Source: Gordonia namibiensis NBRC 108229
Lineage (GTDB): Bacteria; Actinomycetota; Actinomycetes; Mycobacteriales; Mycobacteriaceae
Assembly (NCBI RefSeq): GCF_000298235.1
Contig: NZ_BAHE01000046.1
Coordinates: forward strand, 1-37,606
Length of the DNA: 37,606 nt
Direction: 5' to 3'
In this document: piece after piece, positions 29,886 through 36,925 of the stretch
Layout of the letters: every line of letters begins with the position of its first letter
How positions within the stretch are numbered: the stretch's first letter is position 1
Translations under genes and position numbers: made by a program
The notes under the pieces: generated by a model
Database searches by the model: none
Told to the model about the DNA's origin: nothing
Seen by the model: the letters and a program-made list of their open reading frames with translations, nothing else

Positions 29886-29915
29886 GCCCGAACCAGATCA
29901 GCCCGAACCAGATCA
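29886..29915 (+). repeat. 15-bp perfect tandem duplication upstream of bioB
   Basis: GCCCGAACCAGATCA occurs twice in a row in the 67-bp gap between bioD and bioB, just before the bioB ribosome binding site. The gap holds nothing else visible. Confidence 0.8.
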
Positions 29916-29939
29916 GTTCCAGTACAAGGAGTTCAGCCC

Positions 29940-30977
29940 GTGACCCAGGCAACCGTCGATACGACCCGCGACGCACAGACGTCCGACGACATCCTCGCCA
30001 TCGCCCGCGAACAGGTGCTCGGGCGCGGCGAACCGCTCGACCGCGAGCAGGTCCTGGCCGTGCTGCGTCTGGACGACGATCGCCTCACCGAGCTGCTGCA
30101 GTTGGCGCACGACGTCCGCATGAAGTGGTGTGGACCGGAGGTCGAGGTCGAGGGCATCATCTCGCTGAAGACCGGTGGCTGCCCCGAGGACTGCCATTTC
30201 TGCTCGCAGTCGGGTCTTTTCGCATCTCCGGTGCGCAGCGCCTGGATCGATATCCCGTCGCTGGTGGAGGCCGCCAAGCAGACCGCCAAGACCGGTGCAA
30301 CCGAGTTCTGCATCGTCGCCGCCGTCCGTGGTCCCGACAAGCGTCTGCTGAGCCAGGTCGCGGCCGGCATCGAGGCCATCCGCAACGAGGTCGACATCCA
30401 GATCGCCTGCAGCCTCGGCATGCTCACCCAGGAGCAGGTCGACCAGCTCCGCGACATGGGGGTGCACCGCTACAACCACAACCTCGAGACCGCGCGCAGT
30501 CATTTCCCGAACGTCGTCACCACCCACACCTGGGAGGAACGCTGGGACACGCTGCGCATGGTCCGCGAAGCCGGCATGGAGGTGTGCTGCGGCGGCATCC
30601 TCGGCATGGGGGAGAGCCTCGAGCAGCGTGCCGAGTTCGCCGCCGATCTGGCTGCCCTCGAGCCCGACGAGGTGCCGTTGAACTTCCTCAACCCCCGCCC
30701 GGGTACGCCCTTCGGCGATCTCGAGGTGCTGCCGGCGTCCGAGGCGCTGAAGTCGGTGGCCGCTTTCCGTCTCGCCCTGCCGCGCACCATCCTGCGTTTC
30801 GCCGGTGGTCGCGAGATCACCCTGGGCGACCTCGGCGCCAAGCAGGGCATCCTCGGCGGCATCAACGCCGTCATCGTCGGCAACTACCTGACGACGCTCG
30901 GTCGGCCCGCGGAGGACGACCTCGACCTCCTCAGCGACCTGTCGATGCCGATCAAGTCGCTCAACGACACGATCTGA
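29940..30977 (+). CDS. bioB: Biotin synthase BioB
   Basis: Radical-SAM enzyme that inserts sulphur into dethiobiotin, the last step of biotin synthesis. 345 aa. The GTG at 29940 is chosen because AAGGA lies about 8 nt upstream; the frame is open further into bioD without signals. The radical-SAM cluster cysteines are C81, C85 and C88 in [12 protein letters not shown], followed by the family motifs [29 protein letters not shown] and the auxiliary-cluster Arg in FAGGRE. The length and motifs are complete. Unlike in M. tuberculosis, where bioB is well separated from bioAFD, here it follows bioD after 67 bp, so the four genes can form one operon under BioQ. The small BsaP-like gene follows. Confidence 0.97.
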   Translation: MTQATVDTTRDAQTSDDILAIAREQVLGRGEPLDREQVLAVLRLDDDRLTELLQLAHDVRMKWCGPEVEVEGIISLKTGGCPEDCHFCSQSGLFASPVRSAWIDIPSLVEAAKQTAKTGATEFCIVAAVRGPDKRLLSQVAAGIEAIRNEVDIQIACSLGMLTQEQVDQLRDMGVHRYNHNLETARSHFPNVVTTHTWEERWDTLRMVREAGMEVCCGGILGMGESLEQRAEFAADLAALEPDEVPLNFLNPRPGTPFGDLEVLPASEALKSVAAFRLALPRTILRFAGGREITLGDLGAKQGILGGINAVIVGNYLTTLGRPAEDDLDLLSDLSMPIKSLNDTI

Positions 30978-31012
30978 CGTCTCCGCCACTCCCGACAACC
31001 TCAGACGATCGG

Positions 31013-31018
31013 TAGCGT
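31013..31018 (+). promoter_or_regulatory. Possible own -10 element for bsaP
   Basis: TAGCGT with 8 nt to the ATG at 31027. The start lacks a clear ribosome binding site, so bsaP may be expressed from a near-leaderless transcript as well as by read-through from bioB. Confidence 0.3.
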
Positions 31019-31026
31019 GTTCACTC

Positions 31027-31266
31027 ATGATCGACACCGTCCCGGGACCGCTCGCCGAACCGTGCAGGTTCGGTGTGTACACCGGCCTCGAACTGGAACT
31101 GCAGGCACCCGACGCCATCCCACCGGCCGCGCGACTGGGGCTTGAACCGCCCCGCTTCTGCGGACAGTGCGGACGCCGCATGGTCGTGCAGGTGCGTCCC
31201 GACGGCTGGAGCGCCCGGTGCTCCCGCCACGGGACGGTCGACTCGGCCGAGCTGGGTCGTCGGTGA
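31027..31266 (+). CDS. bsaP: Biotin synthase auxiliary protein BsaP-like (Rv1590 family)
   Basis: 79 aa, the same length as I recall for Rv1590. It sits 49 bp after bioB. The sequence has FCGQCGRRM (C45, C48) and ARCSRHG (C65, H68), a small CxxC...CxxH metal- or cluster-binding pattern. Rv1590 homologues have been described as an auxiliary protein needed for biotin synthase activity, proposed to help with its Fe-S cluster; the assignment rests on size, position after bioB and the cysteine pattern. It overlaps the next gene by 4 bp (GTGA), so the membrane protein downstream is translationally coupled to it. Confidence 0.82.
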   Translation: MIDTVPGPLAEPCRFGVYTGLELELQAPDAIPPAARLGLEPPRFCGQCGRRMVVQVRPDGWSARCSRHGTVDSAELGRR

Positions 31267-31889
31267 GCGATCGGATGTCCGGGCGGCGTCCCGCCAGGTC
31301 GGTCACAACCCTGCTCACGGCGACCATGGCGGTGATCGTGCTCGGCGGGGTCGCCGGCGCGATCTGGGCGCTGGTGACGCCGCCGACCACCGGCGTCGTC
31401 CTGAAGGGGCTGACCCGCGACGACATCCCGACCGAGTTCGGCGGAGTGGGCGCATTCGCGCTGATCATGTTCACCTACGGCGGCATCGCCGCGCTCGTCG
31501 CGTGGGCTGCGGCGCGGCCGTGGCGCGGAGTAACCGGTTTCCTGGTCCCGGCAATCGGCACGGTGGCGGGATCGGCGATCGGTGCACAGCTCGGAATGTG
31601 GCTGGCGGGCTTCCGGTTCGACGACGGCATCGCCGGGCTCCCACTGGAGTCCGTGTACCGTCTGGTGCCTGATCTCTGGCTTGACGGCGGTACGCGCGCC
31701 GGACACAGCGCGCCCTGGACGCTGCTCATCTGCGCGCCGTTCGCCTTCGCGCTCATCTACCTCGTCTGCGTGCTGTCCTCACGCACGCCAGACCTCGGCG
31801 TCGGAGATCTCGACGACGCTCACCTTGCCGGCGATCCGGTCGGATCTGACCTCACATCGGCGGACGCAGCGTCGCGAACTCATCCGTGA
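31263..31889 (+). CDS. DUF2567-type membrane protein (Rv1591-like)
   Basis: 208 aa from the GTG that overlaps the bsaP stop. Four hydrophobic segments: about 15-38, 60-84, 88-113 and 150-168, with a loop between the third and fourth that carries [14 protein letters not shown]. The position after the BsaP gene corresponds to Rv1591 in M. tuberculosis, a DUF2567 protein of unknown function; the family call is by position and layout. A role connected to biotin (for example uptake) is possible but only suggested by the coupling to bsaP. The last 38 bases overlap the 3' end of the convergent nrtR gene. The C-terminal ~35 residues are acidic and polar. Confidence 0.8.
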   Translation: MSDRMSGRRPARSVTTLLTATMAVIVLGGVAGAIWALVTPPTTGVVLKGLTRDDIPTEFGGVGAFALIMFTYGGIAALVAWAAARPWRGVTGFLVPAIGTVAGSAIGAQLGMWLAGFRFDDGIAGLPLESVYRLVPDLWLDGGTRAGHSAPWTLLICAPFAFALIYLVCVLSSRTPDLGVGDLDDAHLAGDPVGSDLTSADAASRTHP

Positions 31890-32604
31890 CACGTAATTCG
31901 TTGTCGGCGAAGGCGTAGAGCGCAGGCGGCCGCCCGCCGGACCGGCCCGTCTTACCGACGGTACCGGTGGACACAACCACGGCTCGTCGACTCAGGATTC
32001 GTAGCAGGTTGGTCGTGTCCACCGGGTAACCGAGTGCGGCGCAGTAGATCTCCGACAGCTCCGACATCGGGAACTGCTTCGGGGCCAGCGCGAAGGCGAT
32101 GTTGGTGTAGGAGAGCTTGGCCGCCAGCCGATGTCGCGCGGTGTCGATGATCTCGGCGTGGTCGAAGGCCACCGGCGGCAACGCCTCGACCGCGAACCAG
32201 GCCGCTCCCTCGGGCAGGGTCACGGGGCTGTCGGAGCGGACGAGCCCCATGTAGGTCGACGCGATCGTGCGGACGCCGGGAACACGCTCCGGATCGGAGA
32301 AGACCGACAGTTGCTCGAGGTGGGCGATGTCGCGGACGTCCATCGTGTCGGCGACGAGGCGTCGGGCGATGACCGACAACCTCTCGTCACCGGCGACATC
32401 GCCGCCGGGCAGCGACCAGCGGCCGGGTTCGGTGTCGGTACGGGAGAGCAGCACGCAGAGCGCAGGGTGTACGTCACTGCCGTCCACAGAAGGCGGGGTG
32501 CGGACCTGGAAGACGACGCTGAGGACCTCGACCCGCAGAACCGCGTCGTTGGTCGATACCGGTGAGCCGTCGGAACTGGAGGGATCGGACCCGGCGGCTG
32601 GCAT
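31852..32604 (-). CDS. nrtR: NrtR-type NUDIX/winged-helix transcriptional regulator of NAD synthesis
   Basis: 250 aa from the ATG at 32604, where a TACAAT -10 element ends 7 nt upstream (leaderless). The N-terminal ~150 residues are a NUDIX domain with a degenerate NUDIX box (PGGDVAGDERLSVIARRLVADTMDV lacks the REXXEE glutamates), so hydrolase activity is unlikely. The C-terminal ~90 residues, from LSYTNIAFALAPKQFPMSELSEIY, are the winged-helix DNA-binding domain seen in NrtR. NrtR proteins sense NAD-related metabolites such as ADP-ribose and repress NAD genes; in mycobacteria nrtR lies beside nadABC. Here three genes separate it from nadA. It lies 32 nt downstream of map on the same strand. 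Confidence 0.88.
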   Translation of the reverse strand: MPAAGSDPSSSDGSPVSTNDAVLRVEVLSVVFQVRTPPSVDGSDVHPALCVLLSRTDTEPGRWSLPGGDVAGDERLSVIARRLVADTMDVRDIAHLEQLSVFSDPERVPGVRTIASTYMGLVRSDSPVTLPEGAAWFAVEALPPVAFDHAEIIDTARHRLAAKLSYTNIAFALAPKQFPMSELSEIYCAALGYPVDTTNLLRILSRRAVVVSTGTVGKTGRSGGRPPALYAFADNELRVTDEFATLRPPM

Positions 32605-32611
32605 GGCGTCG

Positions 32612-32617
32612 ATTGTA
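32612..32617 (-). promoter_or_regulatory. -10 element for leaderless nrtR
   Basis: TACAAT on the minus strand, 7 nt before the ATG, in the gap between map and nrtR. A perfect 5-2-5 palindrome (CACTG, CC, CAGTG at 32624-32635) lies just upstream of it and could be a regulator site. Confidence 0.55.
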
Positions 32618-32636
32618 TGGGTCCACTGCCCAGTGA

Positions 32637-33407
32637 TCAGCGAACCGGCGACGTCAATACGCGTGCCGCGCCGTCGGTGACGGCGATGGTGTGCTCGCTG
32701 TGCGCGCCGCGGGAGCCGTCGAACGAGCGGATCGTCCAACCGTCGGCGTCGAACTTGATGCGTTCGGTGCCGAGCGTGAACCAGGGCTCGAGCGCCAGCG
32801 TCAGTCCGGGCCGCAGTTTCATGCCGCGACCGGCCTTGCCGATGTTCGCCACGTGCGGGTCCTCGTGCATTGTACGACCGAGGCCGTGGCCGCCGAACTC
32901 CGTGTTGACGCGGTAGCCGTAGGACTTGGCGACGGCTCCGATCGCGGCGGAGATGTCGCCGAGCCGGGCGTCGGGACGGGCGGCGTCGATGGCCGCGGCC
33001 AGGGCCTCTTCGGTCGCCTGTACGAGGCGCTGATCCTCTGGGCGGGGGGTGCCGACGATGACGCTCCGGGCGGAGTCGGCGACCCAGCCGTCGATCGAGA
33101 CCGCGATGTCCATGGACAGCAGGTCGCCGTCGGCCAGGACGTAGTCGTGGGGGAGCCCGTGCAGGACCGCGTCGTTCACCGACAGGCAGATGACGTTGCG
33201 GAAGGGGCCGCGTCCGAACGAGGGTGAGTAGTCCCAGTAGCAGGACTTCGCGCCGCGCTCGGCGATGAGGTCGCGGGCGCGCTGCTCGAGGTCGAGGAGA
33301 TTCACGCCGACGTCGGCCCGTTCCGCGAGGTCGGTGAGAAGGTCCGCGATGAATGCGCCGGTCACCCCCATGGCGTCGACCTCGGACGGTGACTTCAGCT
33401 CGACCAT
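32637..33407 (-). CDS. map: Methionine aminopeptidase type I (accessory copy)
   Basis: Removes the initiator methionine from proteins; cytoplasmic metalloenzyme. 256 aa. The ATG has GAAGGGA about 6 nt upstream. The metal ligands are visible: two Asp in MDIAVSIDGWVADSARSV, His in FGGHGLGR, Glu in LALEPWF, and Glu in HSEHTIAV; the substrate His is in HEDPHVAN. An unusual SCYWDYSPSFGRGPFRNVICLSVN region replaces the common YHGFPKSICTSVN. It has no N-terminal zinc-finger extension. It does not belong to the usual nad neighbourhood and is divergent from an xre gene with a shared palindrome, so it is probably a regulated second or third MAP rather than the housekeeping copy (an inference). Confidence 0.92.
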   Translation of the reverse strand: MVELKSPSEVDAMGVTGAFIADLLTDLAERADVGVNLLDLEQRARDLIAERGAKSCYWDYSPSFGRGPFRNVICLSVNDAVLHGLPHDYVLADGDLLSMDIAVSIDGWVADSARSVIVGTPRPEDQRLVQATEEALAAAIDAARPDARLGDISAAIGAVAKSYGYRVNTEFGGHGLGRTMHEDPHVANIGKAGRGMKLRPGLTLALEPWFTLGTERIKFDADGWTIRSFDGSRGAHSEHTIAVTDGAARVLTSPVR

Positions 33408-33429
33408 TCTCGTTCCCTTCGTAGTAGTC

Positions 33430-33436
33430 CGGTATA
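33430..33436 (+). promoter_or_regulatory. Half-site CGGTATA near the map start
   Basis: CGGTATA repeats the left arm of the palindrome at 33453-33468, 23 bp away, on the map side of the gap, next to a TATAAAAAT stretch that may hold the map promoter. Confidence 0.35.
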
Positions 33437-33452
33437 AAAATCCCACGGCGCT

Positions 33453-33468
33453 CGGTATATGTATACCG
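33453..33468. promoter_or_regulatory. Perfect 7-2-7 palindrome between map and xre, likely regulator operator
   Basis: CGGTATA-TG-TATACCG. AT-rich against the surroundings. It lies where the -35 and spacer of the xre promoter would be (-10 TAGGCT at 33476-33481) and close to the map promoter, so the XRE protein could repress both genes. Confidence 0.6.
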
Positions 33469-33475
33469 CATCGGT

Positions 33476-33481
33476 TAGGCT
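33476..33481 (+). promoter_or_regulatory. -10 element for leaderless xre
   Basis: TAGGCT, 6 nt before the ATG at 33488. There is no ribosome binding site. Confidence 0.45.
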
Positions 33482-33487
33482 CTGGGC

Positions 33488-33763
33488 ATGGTCCGCAACC
33501 CGTTGACCCCGGAACAGATCGCCGCAGGTCGCCGTCTGGGCGCCCGCCTGCGCGAACTCCGAGGCGCCCGTCCACTCGGAGAGGTGGCTGTCAGTGCCGG
33601 GATCTCCCCGGAGACGCTGCGCAAGATCGAGACGGGCCGCATGCCGACGCCCGCGTTCGCCACGATCGCCGCTCTTGCGCGGTCGCTGGACACCTCGCTT
33701 GACGACCTCGCCCGCGTCATCGATGACACGGGCCTTGACACCGAGGTGGCGTGCGCCGGGTGA
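33488..33763 (+). CDS. Small XRE-family transcriptional regulator
   Basis: 91 aa, a single helix-turn-helix domain with little else. HTH at about residues 16-72: LGARLRELRGARPLGEVAVSAGISPETLRKIETGRMPTP, then FATIAALARSLDTSLDDLARV. It starts with an ATG placed 6 nt after a -10 element. It is divergent from map with a perfect palindrome in the 80-bp gap, so it probably controls itself and map. It overlaps the next gene, a DUF1990 protein, by 4 bp (GTGA). With no second domain, any ligand is unknown. It is not an antitoxin of a recognisable toxin pair; the neighbours are an aminopeptidase and a DUF1990 protein. Confidence 0.85.
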   Translation: MVRNPLTPEQIAAGRRLGARLRELRGARPLGEVAVSAGISPETLRKIETGRMPTPAFATIAALARSLDTSLDDLARVIDDTGLDTEVACAG

Positions 33764-34278
33764 CCCCGCACCCGTTGGGCCTCACCTACGACGAGGTCGG
33801 TGCCACCGCCGGAGAGCTACCGGCGGGCTACCACCATCTACGTCGCTCCCGCGTGATCGGTGTGGGCGAGGAGTGCTTCACTGCTGCTGCAGAACGAATC
33901 CTCAACTGGGACATGCATCGTCACGCAGGGATTGGCGTCGACGCCTCGACCCGGGCGGCCGAGGTCGGCGCGACGGTGACGATGCGGCTGGGGCTCGGGC
34001 CGGTGGGGATCTCCGCCGCGTGCCGGGTCATCGAGGTGATCGATTCGGTGTCGACCGAATCAGGGGTGCGCGGCTTCGCCTACGGCACCCTGTCCGGCCA
34101 TCCCGAGATCGGGGAGGAGCGGTTCTGGGTCGAGCGACTGCCGGACGACTCCGTGGTGGCGCACATCGTCGCGTTCTCCCGGCCCGGTCGTTGGTTCACC
34201 CGGCTCGGCGGCCCGATCGGGCGGATCGCGCAATCGAGGATCACCGAGCGGTACCTCGACGCCCTGATGTGCTCCTGA
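33760..34278 (+). CDS. DUF1990 family protein
   Basis: 172 aa from the GTG that overlaps the xre stop; a GTG at 33751 is an alternative. The pattern [51 protein letters not shown] followed by [22 protein letters not shown] and a C-terminal [15 protein letters not shown] is that of the DUF1990 family (no enzymatic function known to me). There is no signal peptide or membrane segment. It is coupled to the xre gene and therefore probably part of the same regulated unit. It ends 58 bases before the putative nadA -10 element. Confidence 0.82.
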   Translation: MTPHPLGLTYDEVGATAGELPAGYHHLRRSRVIGVGEECFTAAAERILNWDMHRHAGIGVDASTRAAEVGATVTMRLGLGPVGISAACRVIEVIDSVSTESGVRGFAYGTLSGHPEIGEERFWVERLPDDSVVAHIVAFSRPGRWFTRLGGPIGRIAQSRITERYLDALMCS

Positions 34279-34335
34279 CCGGCGGTATGTGACCTGCCGG
34301 AAGGGCGACGGGAATGAACGGGGTGTGGTGAATGT

Positions 34336-34341
34336 TACGAT
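34336..34341 (+). promoter_or_regulatory. -10 element for nadA
   Basis: TACGAT, with a predicted start near 34348, directly at the left edge of a 9-5-9 palindrome. The leader to the ATG at 34457 would be about 108 nt. Confidence 0.45.
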
Positions 34342-34348
34342 GCATAGC

Positions 34349-34371
34349 GTTTTCGACCATGAGTCGAAAAC
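34349..34371. promoter_or_regulatory. 9-5-9 palindrome at the nadA start site, likely NrtR operator
   Basis: Arms GTTTTCGAC (34349-34357) and GTCGAAAAC (34363-34371) are perfect inverted copies around CATGA. It overlaps the likely transcription start of nadA. Since nrtR is in the same locus and NrtR represses nad genes in relatives, this is the best operator candidate. I cannot check the known motif here. Confidence 0.65.
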
Positions 34372-34456
34372 CCTGCCTCGGACACACGGCCCGTGCTCCG
34401 GGGACCCGATGACCCGGTGGTCGCAGACGCCCGCCGGGACAGCCAGAGGAGTGGCA

Positions 34457-35521
34457 ATGAGCATCACCAGTGATCGCCCGGCGGCCGTGACCGCGCCAGC
34501 AGCCGGGCTCCTCGATGCCGAATGGTTCGACGCACCGGGCGGCTACACCGGTGTGGAACCGACCCAGGAGTGGGCAGACGAGGTCCGACGCCTCGCCCGT
34601 GCCCGCAACGCGACCCTGCTCGCGCACAACTACCAGCTTCCCGCCATCCAGGACGTCGCCGACCACGTCGGTGACTCTCTCGCCCTGTCGCGTATCGCGG
34701 CCGAGGTCGACTCCGACGAGATCATCTTCTGCGGCGTCCACTTCATGGCCGAGACCGCCAAGATCCTCAGCCCCGAGAAGCGCGTCCTCATCCCGGACGA
34801 GCGCGCCGGCTGCTCACTGGCCGACTCGATCACCGCCGACGAACTGCGTGCCTGGAAGGCCGAGTTCCCGGATGCGCTCGTGGTGTCCTACGTGAACACC
34901 ACCGCAGAGGTGAAGGGCCTGACCGACATCTGCTGCACCTCGTCGAACGCCGTCGACGTGGTCGCATCGATCGATCCCGATCGCGATGTGCTGTTCCTCC
35001 CGGACCAGTTCCTCGGTGCGCACGTCAAGCGCGAGACCGGTCGCGACAACATCCACATCTGGGCGGGCGAGTGCCACGTGCACGCCGGCATCAACGGTGA
35101 CGAGCTGGCCGACCAGGCCGCGTCGCATCCCGATGCCGACCTGTTCATCCACCCCGAATGCGGTTGCGCCACGTCGGCTCTCTACCTTGCGGGTGAGGGT
35201 GCGGTGCCCGAGGACCGCGTGAAGATCCTCTCGACCGGCGGCATGCTCGACGCGGCCCGTGAGACCGGCGCCAAGCAGGTTCTCGTCGCCACCGAGGTCG
35301 GCATGCTGCACCAGCTGCGTAAGGCCGCCCCGGGCGTCGACTTCCAGGCCGTGAACGACCGCGCGTCGTGCCCCTACATGAAGATGATCACCCCGGCTGC
35401 GCTGCTGCGTTGCCTGCGTGAGGGTCGCGACGAGGTTTTCGTCGACATCGACGTCGCGGAACGGGCTCGCAAGAGCGTCGAGCGGATGATCGCCATCGGT
35501 AACCCGGGTTCGGGCGAGTGA
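34457..35521 (+). CDS. nadA: Quinolinate synthase NadA
   Basis: Condenses iminoaspartate with dihydroxyacetone phosphate to quinolinate, using a [4Fe-4S] cluster; de novo NAD synthesis. 354 aa. The ATG has AGAGGAG about 5 nt upstream. The three cluster cysteines are C119 ([10 protein letters not shown]), C206 (GECHVH) and C305 (RASCPYMKM); the spacing between the first two equals that of other NadA proteins. The core motif [25 protein letters not shown] is intact. It overlaps nadC by 4 bp (GTGA), so the nadB gene normally between them is absent. A perfect palindrome lies at the promoter. Confidence 0.97.
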   Translation: MSITSDRPAAVTAPAAGLLDAEWFDAPGGYTGVEPTQEWADEVRRLARARNATLLAHNYQLPAIQDVADHVGDSLALSRIAAEVDSDEIIFCGVHFMAETAKILSPEKRVLIPDERAGCSLADSITADELRAWKAEFPDALVVSYVNTTAEVKGLTDICCTSSNAVDVVASIDPDRDVLFLPDQFLGAHVKRETGRDNIHIWAGECHVHAGINGDELADQAASHPDADLFIHPECGCATSALYLAGEGAVPEDRVKILSTGGMLDAARETGAKQVLVATEVGMLHQLRKAAPGVDFQAVNDRASCPYMKMITPAALLRCLREGRDEVFVDIDVAERARKSVERMIAIGNPGSGE

Positions 35522-36438
35522 CCGGAAGCTCTGCTGTGAGTGACGGTTTCATCGGGCAGGCCTCGGCCGGCGGCGCTCTGGAACTGGTCGTCGACGATGA
35601 GATCCGTGCTCTGATCCGCACCGCGCTCGACGAGGATCTGCGGTACGGACCCGACGTCACCACGACGTCGACCGTCCCGTCCGGCGCCGTCGTCGACGCC
35701 GCGATCGTGAGCCGCGCACACGGCGTGATCGCCGGTGTGCCGGTGGTGCTCGCGGTGTTCGACGAGGTCATCGGCGAGGGCAACTTCGAGGTGACGGATG
35801 CCGTCGCCGACGGCAGTGTCGTCGCACCTGGTGACACCGTCCTGCGCGTCCACGCTCCGACGGCCGCGCTCCTGACGGCGGAACGCACCGCACTCAACCT
35901 CATCTGCCATCTGTCGGGGATCGCCACCACGACCCGCGCATGGGTAGATGCTGTTGCCGGCACGTCGGCCCAGATCCGTGACTCCCGCAAGACGCTCCCA
36001 GGTCTGCGACTGCTGCAGAAGTACGCGGTCCGCGCGGGCGGGGGAGTCAACCACCGCATGGGCCTCGGCGACGCCGCCCTCATCAAGGACAACCACGTCG
36101 TCGCCGCCGGTTCGGTCGCAGCGGCGCTGGAAGCGGTGCGGGCGGCGGCTCCGGGTCTGCCGGTCGAAGTCGAGGTCGATTCCCTGTCCCAGCTCGACGA
36201 GGTTCTGCCGCTCGAGCCACAACTCGTGCTGCTCGACAACTTCGAGCCGTGGGAAACCCAGATGGCCGTGCAGCGGCGAAACACCAAGTCACCGCAGACC
36301 AAGCTGGAGAGCTCCGGCGGCCTGACCCTCGACGTCGCCGAGGACTACGCCCGCACGGGTGTCGACTACCTCGCCGTCGGTGCGCTCACCCACTCGGTGA
36401 CCGTGCTCGACCTCGGGCTGGACATCCCCGCGCCGTAG
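35518..36438 (+). CDS. nadC: Nicotinate-nucleotide pyrophosphorylase (quinolinate phosphoribosyltransferase) NadC
   Basis: Converts quinolinate and PRPP to nicotinate mononucleotide. 306 aa from the GTG overlapping the nadA stop; a GTG at 35536 with GGAAG 8 nt upstream gives 300 aa and may be the true start. Motifs: [14 protein letters not shown] at the N-terminus, [17 protein letters not shown], the substrate region [39 protein letters not shown], then [10 protein letters not shown] and LLDNF, and LESSGGL near the end. Complete and typical. A 19-residue stretch ([19 protein letters not shown]) between LLDNF and KLESSGG is somewhat polar and variable. It is followed by a large hairpin. Confidence 0.96.
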   Translation: MTGSSAVSDGFIGQASAGGALELVVDDEIRALIRTALDEDLRYGPDVTTTSTVPSGAVVDAAIVSRAHGVIAGVPVVLAVFDEVIGEGNFEVTDAVADGSVVAPGDTVLRVHAPTAALLTAERTALNLICHLSGIATTTRAWVDAVAGTSAQIRDSRKTLPGLRLLQKYAVRAGGGVNHRMGLGDAALIKDNHVVAAGSVAAALEAVRAAAPGLPVEVEVDSLSQLDEVLPLEPQLVLLDNFEPWETQMAVQRRNTKSPQTKLESSGGLTLDVAEDYARTGVDYLAVGALTHSVTVLDLGLDIPAP

Positions 36439-36451
36439 TCGAGAGCGCTTT

Positions 36452-36500
36452 GATCTGTATGACGTTGTGCCCGGGTTCCGGGTACAACATAATACGGATC
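36452..36500. terminator. 49-nt near-perfect hairpin after nadC (terminator or palindromic element)
   Basis: Left arm 36452-36474, GTT loop, right arm 36478-36500. Of 23 pairs, 19 are Watson-Crick, two G-T and two mismatched. The outermost bases are GATC on both sides; the inner part is GTTGTGCCCGG against CCGGGTACAAC. It starts 14 bases after the nadC stop. Its size, symmetry and AT-rich outer arms go beyond a normal terminator and could mark a small mobile palindrome. Confidence 0.75.
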
Positions 36501-36530
36501 TCTCAAGAGTGGTTGCGCGCGTAGCCCTCT

Positions 36531-36700
36531 CGCTCCTGAGGGCGCGTTCATCTTCGCTCCCTGAGACGCGAGGAGCACCAGCAGTCGGCAACCACGCTCC
36601 CTGAGGTGCGAGGTGCGCCAACCTTGCTCTCTGATCCGAAAGAACCCAACGCGCCCAGCTCTGCTGCCTGATCCGAAAGAGCGCGACGCACCCAAAATTC
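36531..36700 (+). repeat. Array of degenerate units of the dispersed repeat head
   Basis: Units beginning GCTCCTGAG, GCTCCCTGAGACGCGAGGAG, GCTCCCTGAGGTGCGAGGTG, GCTCTCTGATCCGAAAG and GCTGCCTGATCCGAAAG start at about 36532, 36556, 36596, 36626 and 36664 (24-40 bp apart), all in the same orientation, leading into full copy C. The spacing is irregular and the units differ. Confidence 0.75.
36602..36624 (+). repeat. 23-bp exact direct repeat, first copy
   Basis: TGAGGTGCGAGGTGCGCC followed by AACCT; the identical 23 bases recur at 36951-36973, directly before repeat copy D. Confidence 0.8.
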
Positions 36701-36789
36701 GCTGCCTGAGGTGCGAGGAGCGCAAGCCGCCGGGCTGAGTAGCGACGAAGGAGCGTATCGAAGTCGACGAGCCTCGAAGGCCTGGTGAG
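36701..36789 (+). repeat. Dispersed repeat, full-length copy C (89 bp)
   Basis: Same length and mostly the same bases as copy A at 18347-18435, including GGGCTGAGTAGCGACGAAGG and AGCGTATCGAAGTCGACGAG. Differences are single substitutions. Confidence 0.85.
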
Positions 36790-36820
36790 ACACCGTCGCC
36801 GACCTCACTACCGGTCGACT

Positions 36821-36867
36821 TCAACCCCGACAGGCAGACTTCGATCGACGTCTGCCGGTCGAGTTGA
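36821..36867. repeat. Imperfect inverted repeat in the repeat island
   Basis: GGCAGAC (36833-36839) and GTCTGCC (36850-36856) form a perfect 7-bp inner stem; the outer parts, TCAACCCCGACA and GGTCGAGTTGA, extend it with one bulge and one mismatch. Unlike the dispersed repeat, it occurs once here. Confidence 0.6.
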
Positions 36868-36892
36868 GGTTCGGCCGTCGGGATCCGGACGC

Positions 36893-36903
36893 TTCTCAGG
36901 GAG
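36893..36903 (-). repeat. Repeat head fragment in opposite orientation
   Basis: TCTCAGGGAGC is the reverse complement of the GCTCCCTGAGA head found at 36556. It is the only inverted copy in the island. Confidence 0.5.
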
Positions 36904-36925
36904 CGGACCCTTTCGACCCTCACGA

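Noticed and set aside
32605..33471. Possible fusion of nrtR with a long N-terminal extension
   Set aside because: The extension runs through the map gene in another frame and is Arg-rich shadow sequence; nrtR has its own -10 element and start.
33488..34278. xre and DUF1990 genes as a toxin-antitoxin pair
   Set aside because: DUF1990 has no toxin features I know and the regulator has a palindrome shared with map, so the regulatory partner is more likely map.
35500..35540. Remnant of nadB between nadA and nadC
   Set aside because: The genes overlap by 4 bp, leaving no space for a remnant.
36249..36524. Short open frame running from nadC into the large hairpin
   Set aside because: It is out of frame with nadC, and the hairpin palindrome explains its end; no start signal.
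36531..36789. CRISPR array
   Set aside because: Units are degenerate, spacing varies from 24 to 40 bp, there are no unique spacers of even length and no cas genes.
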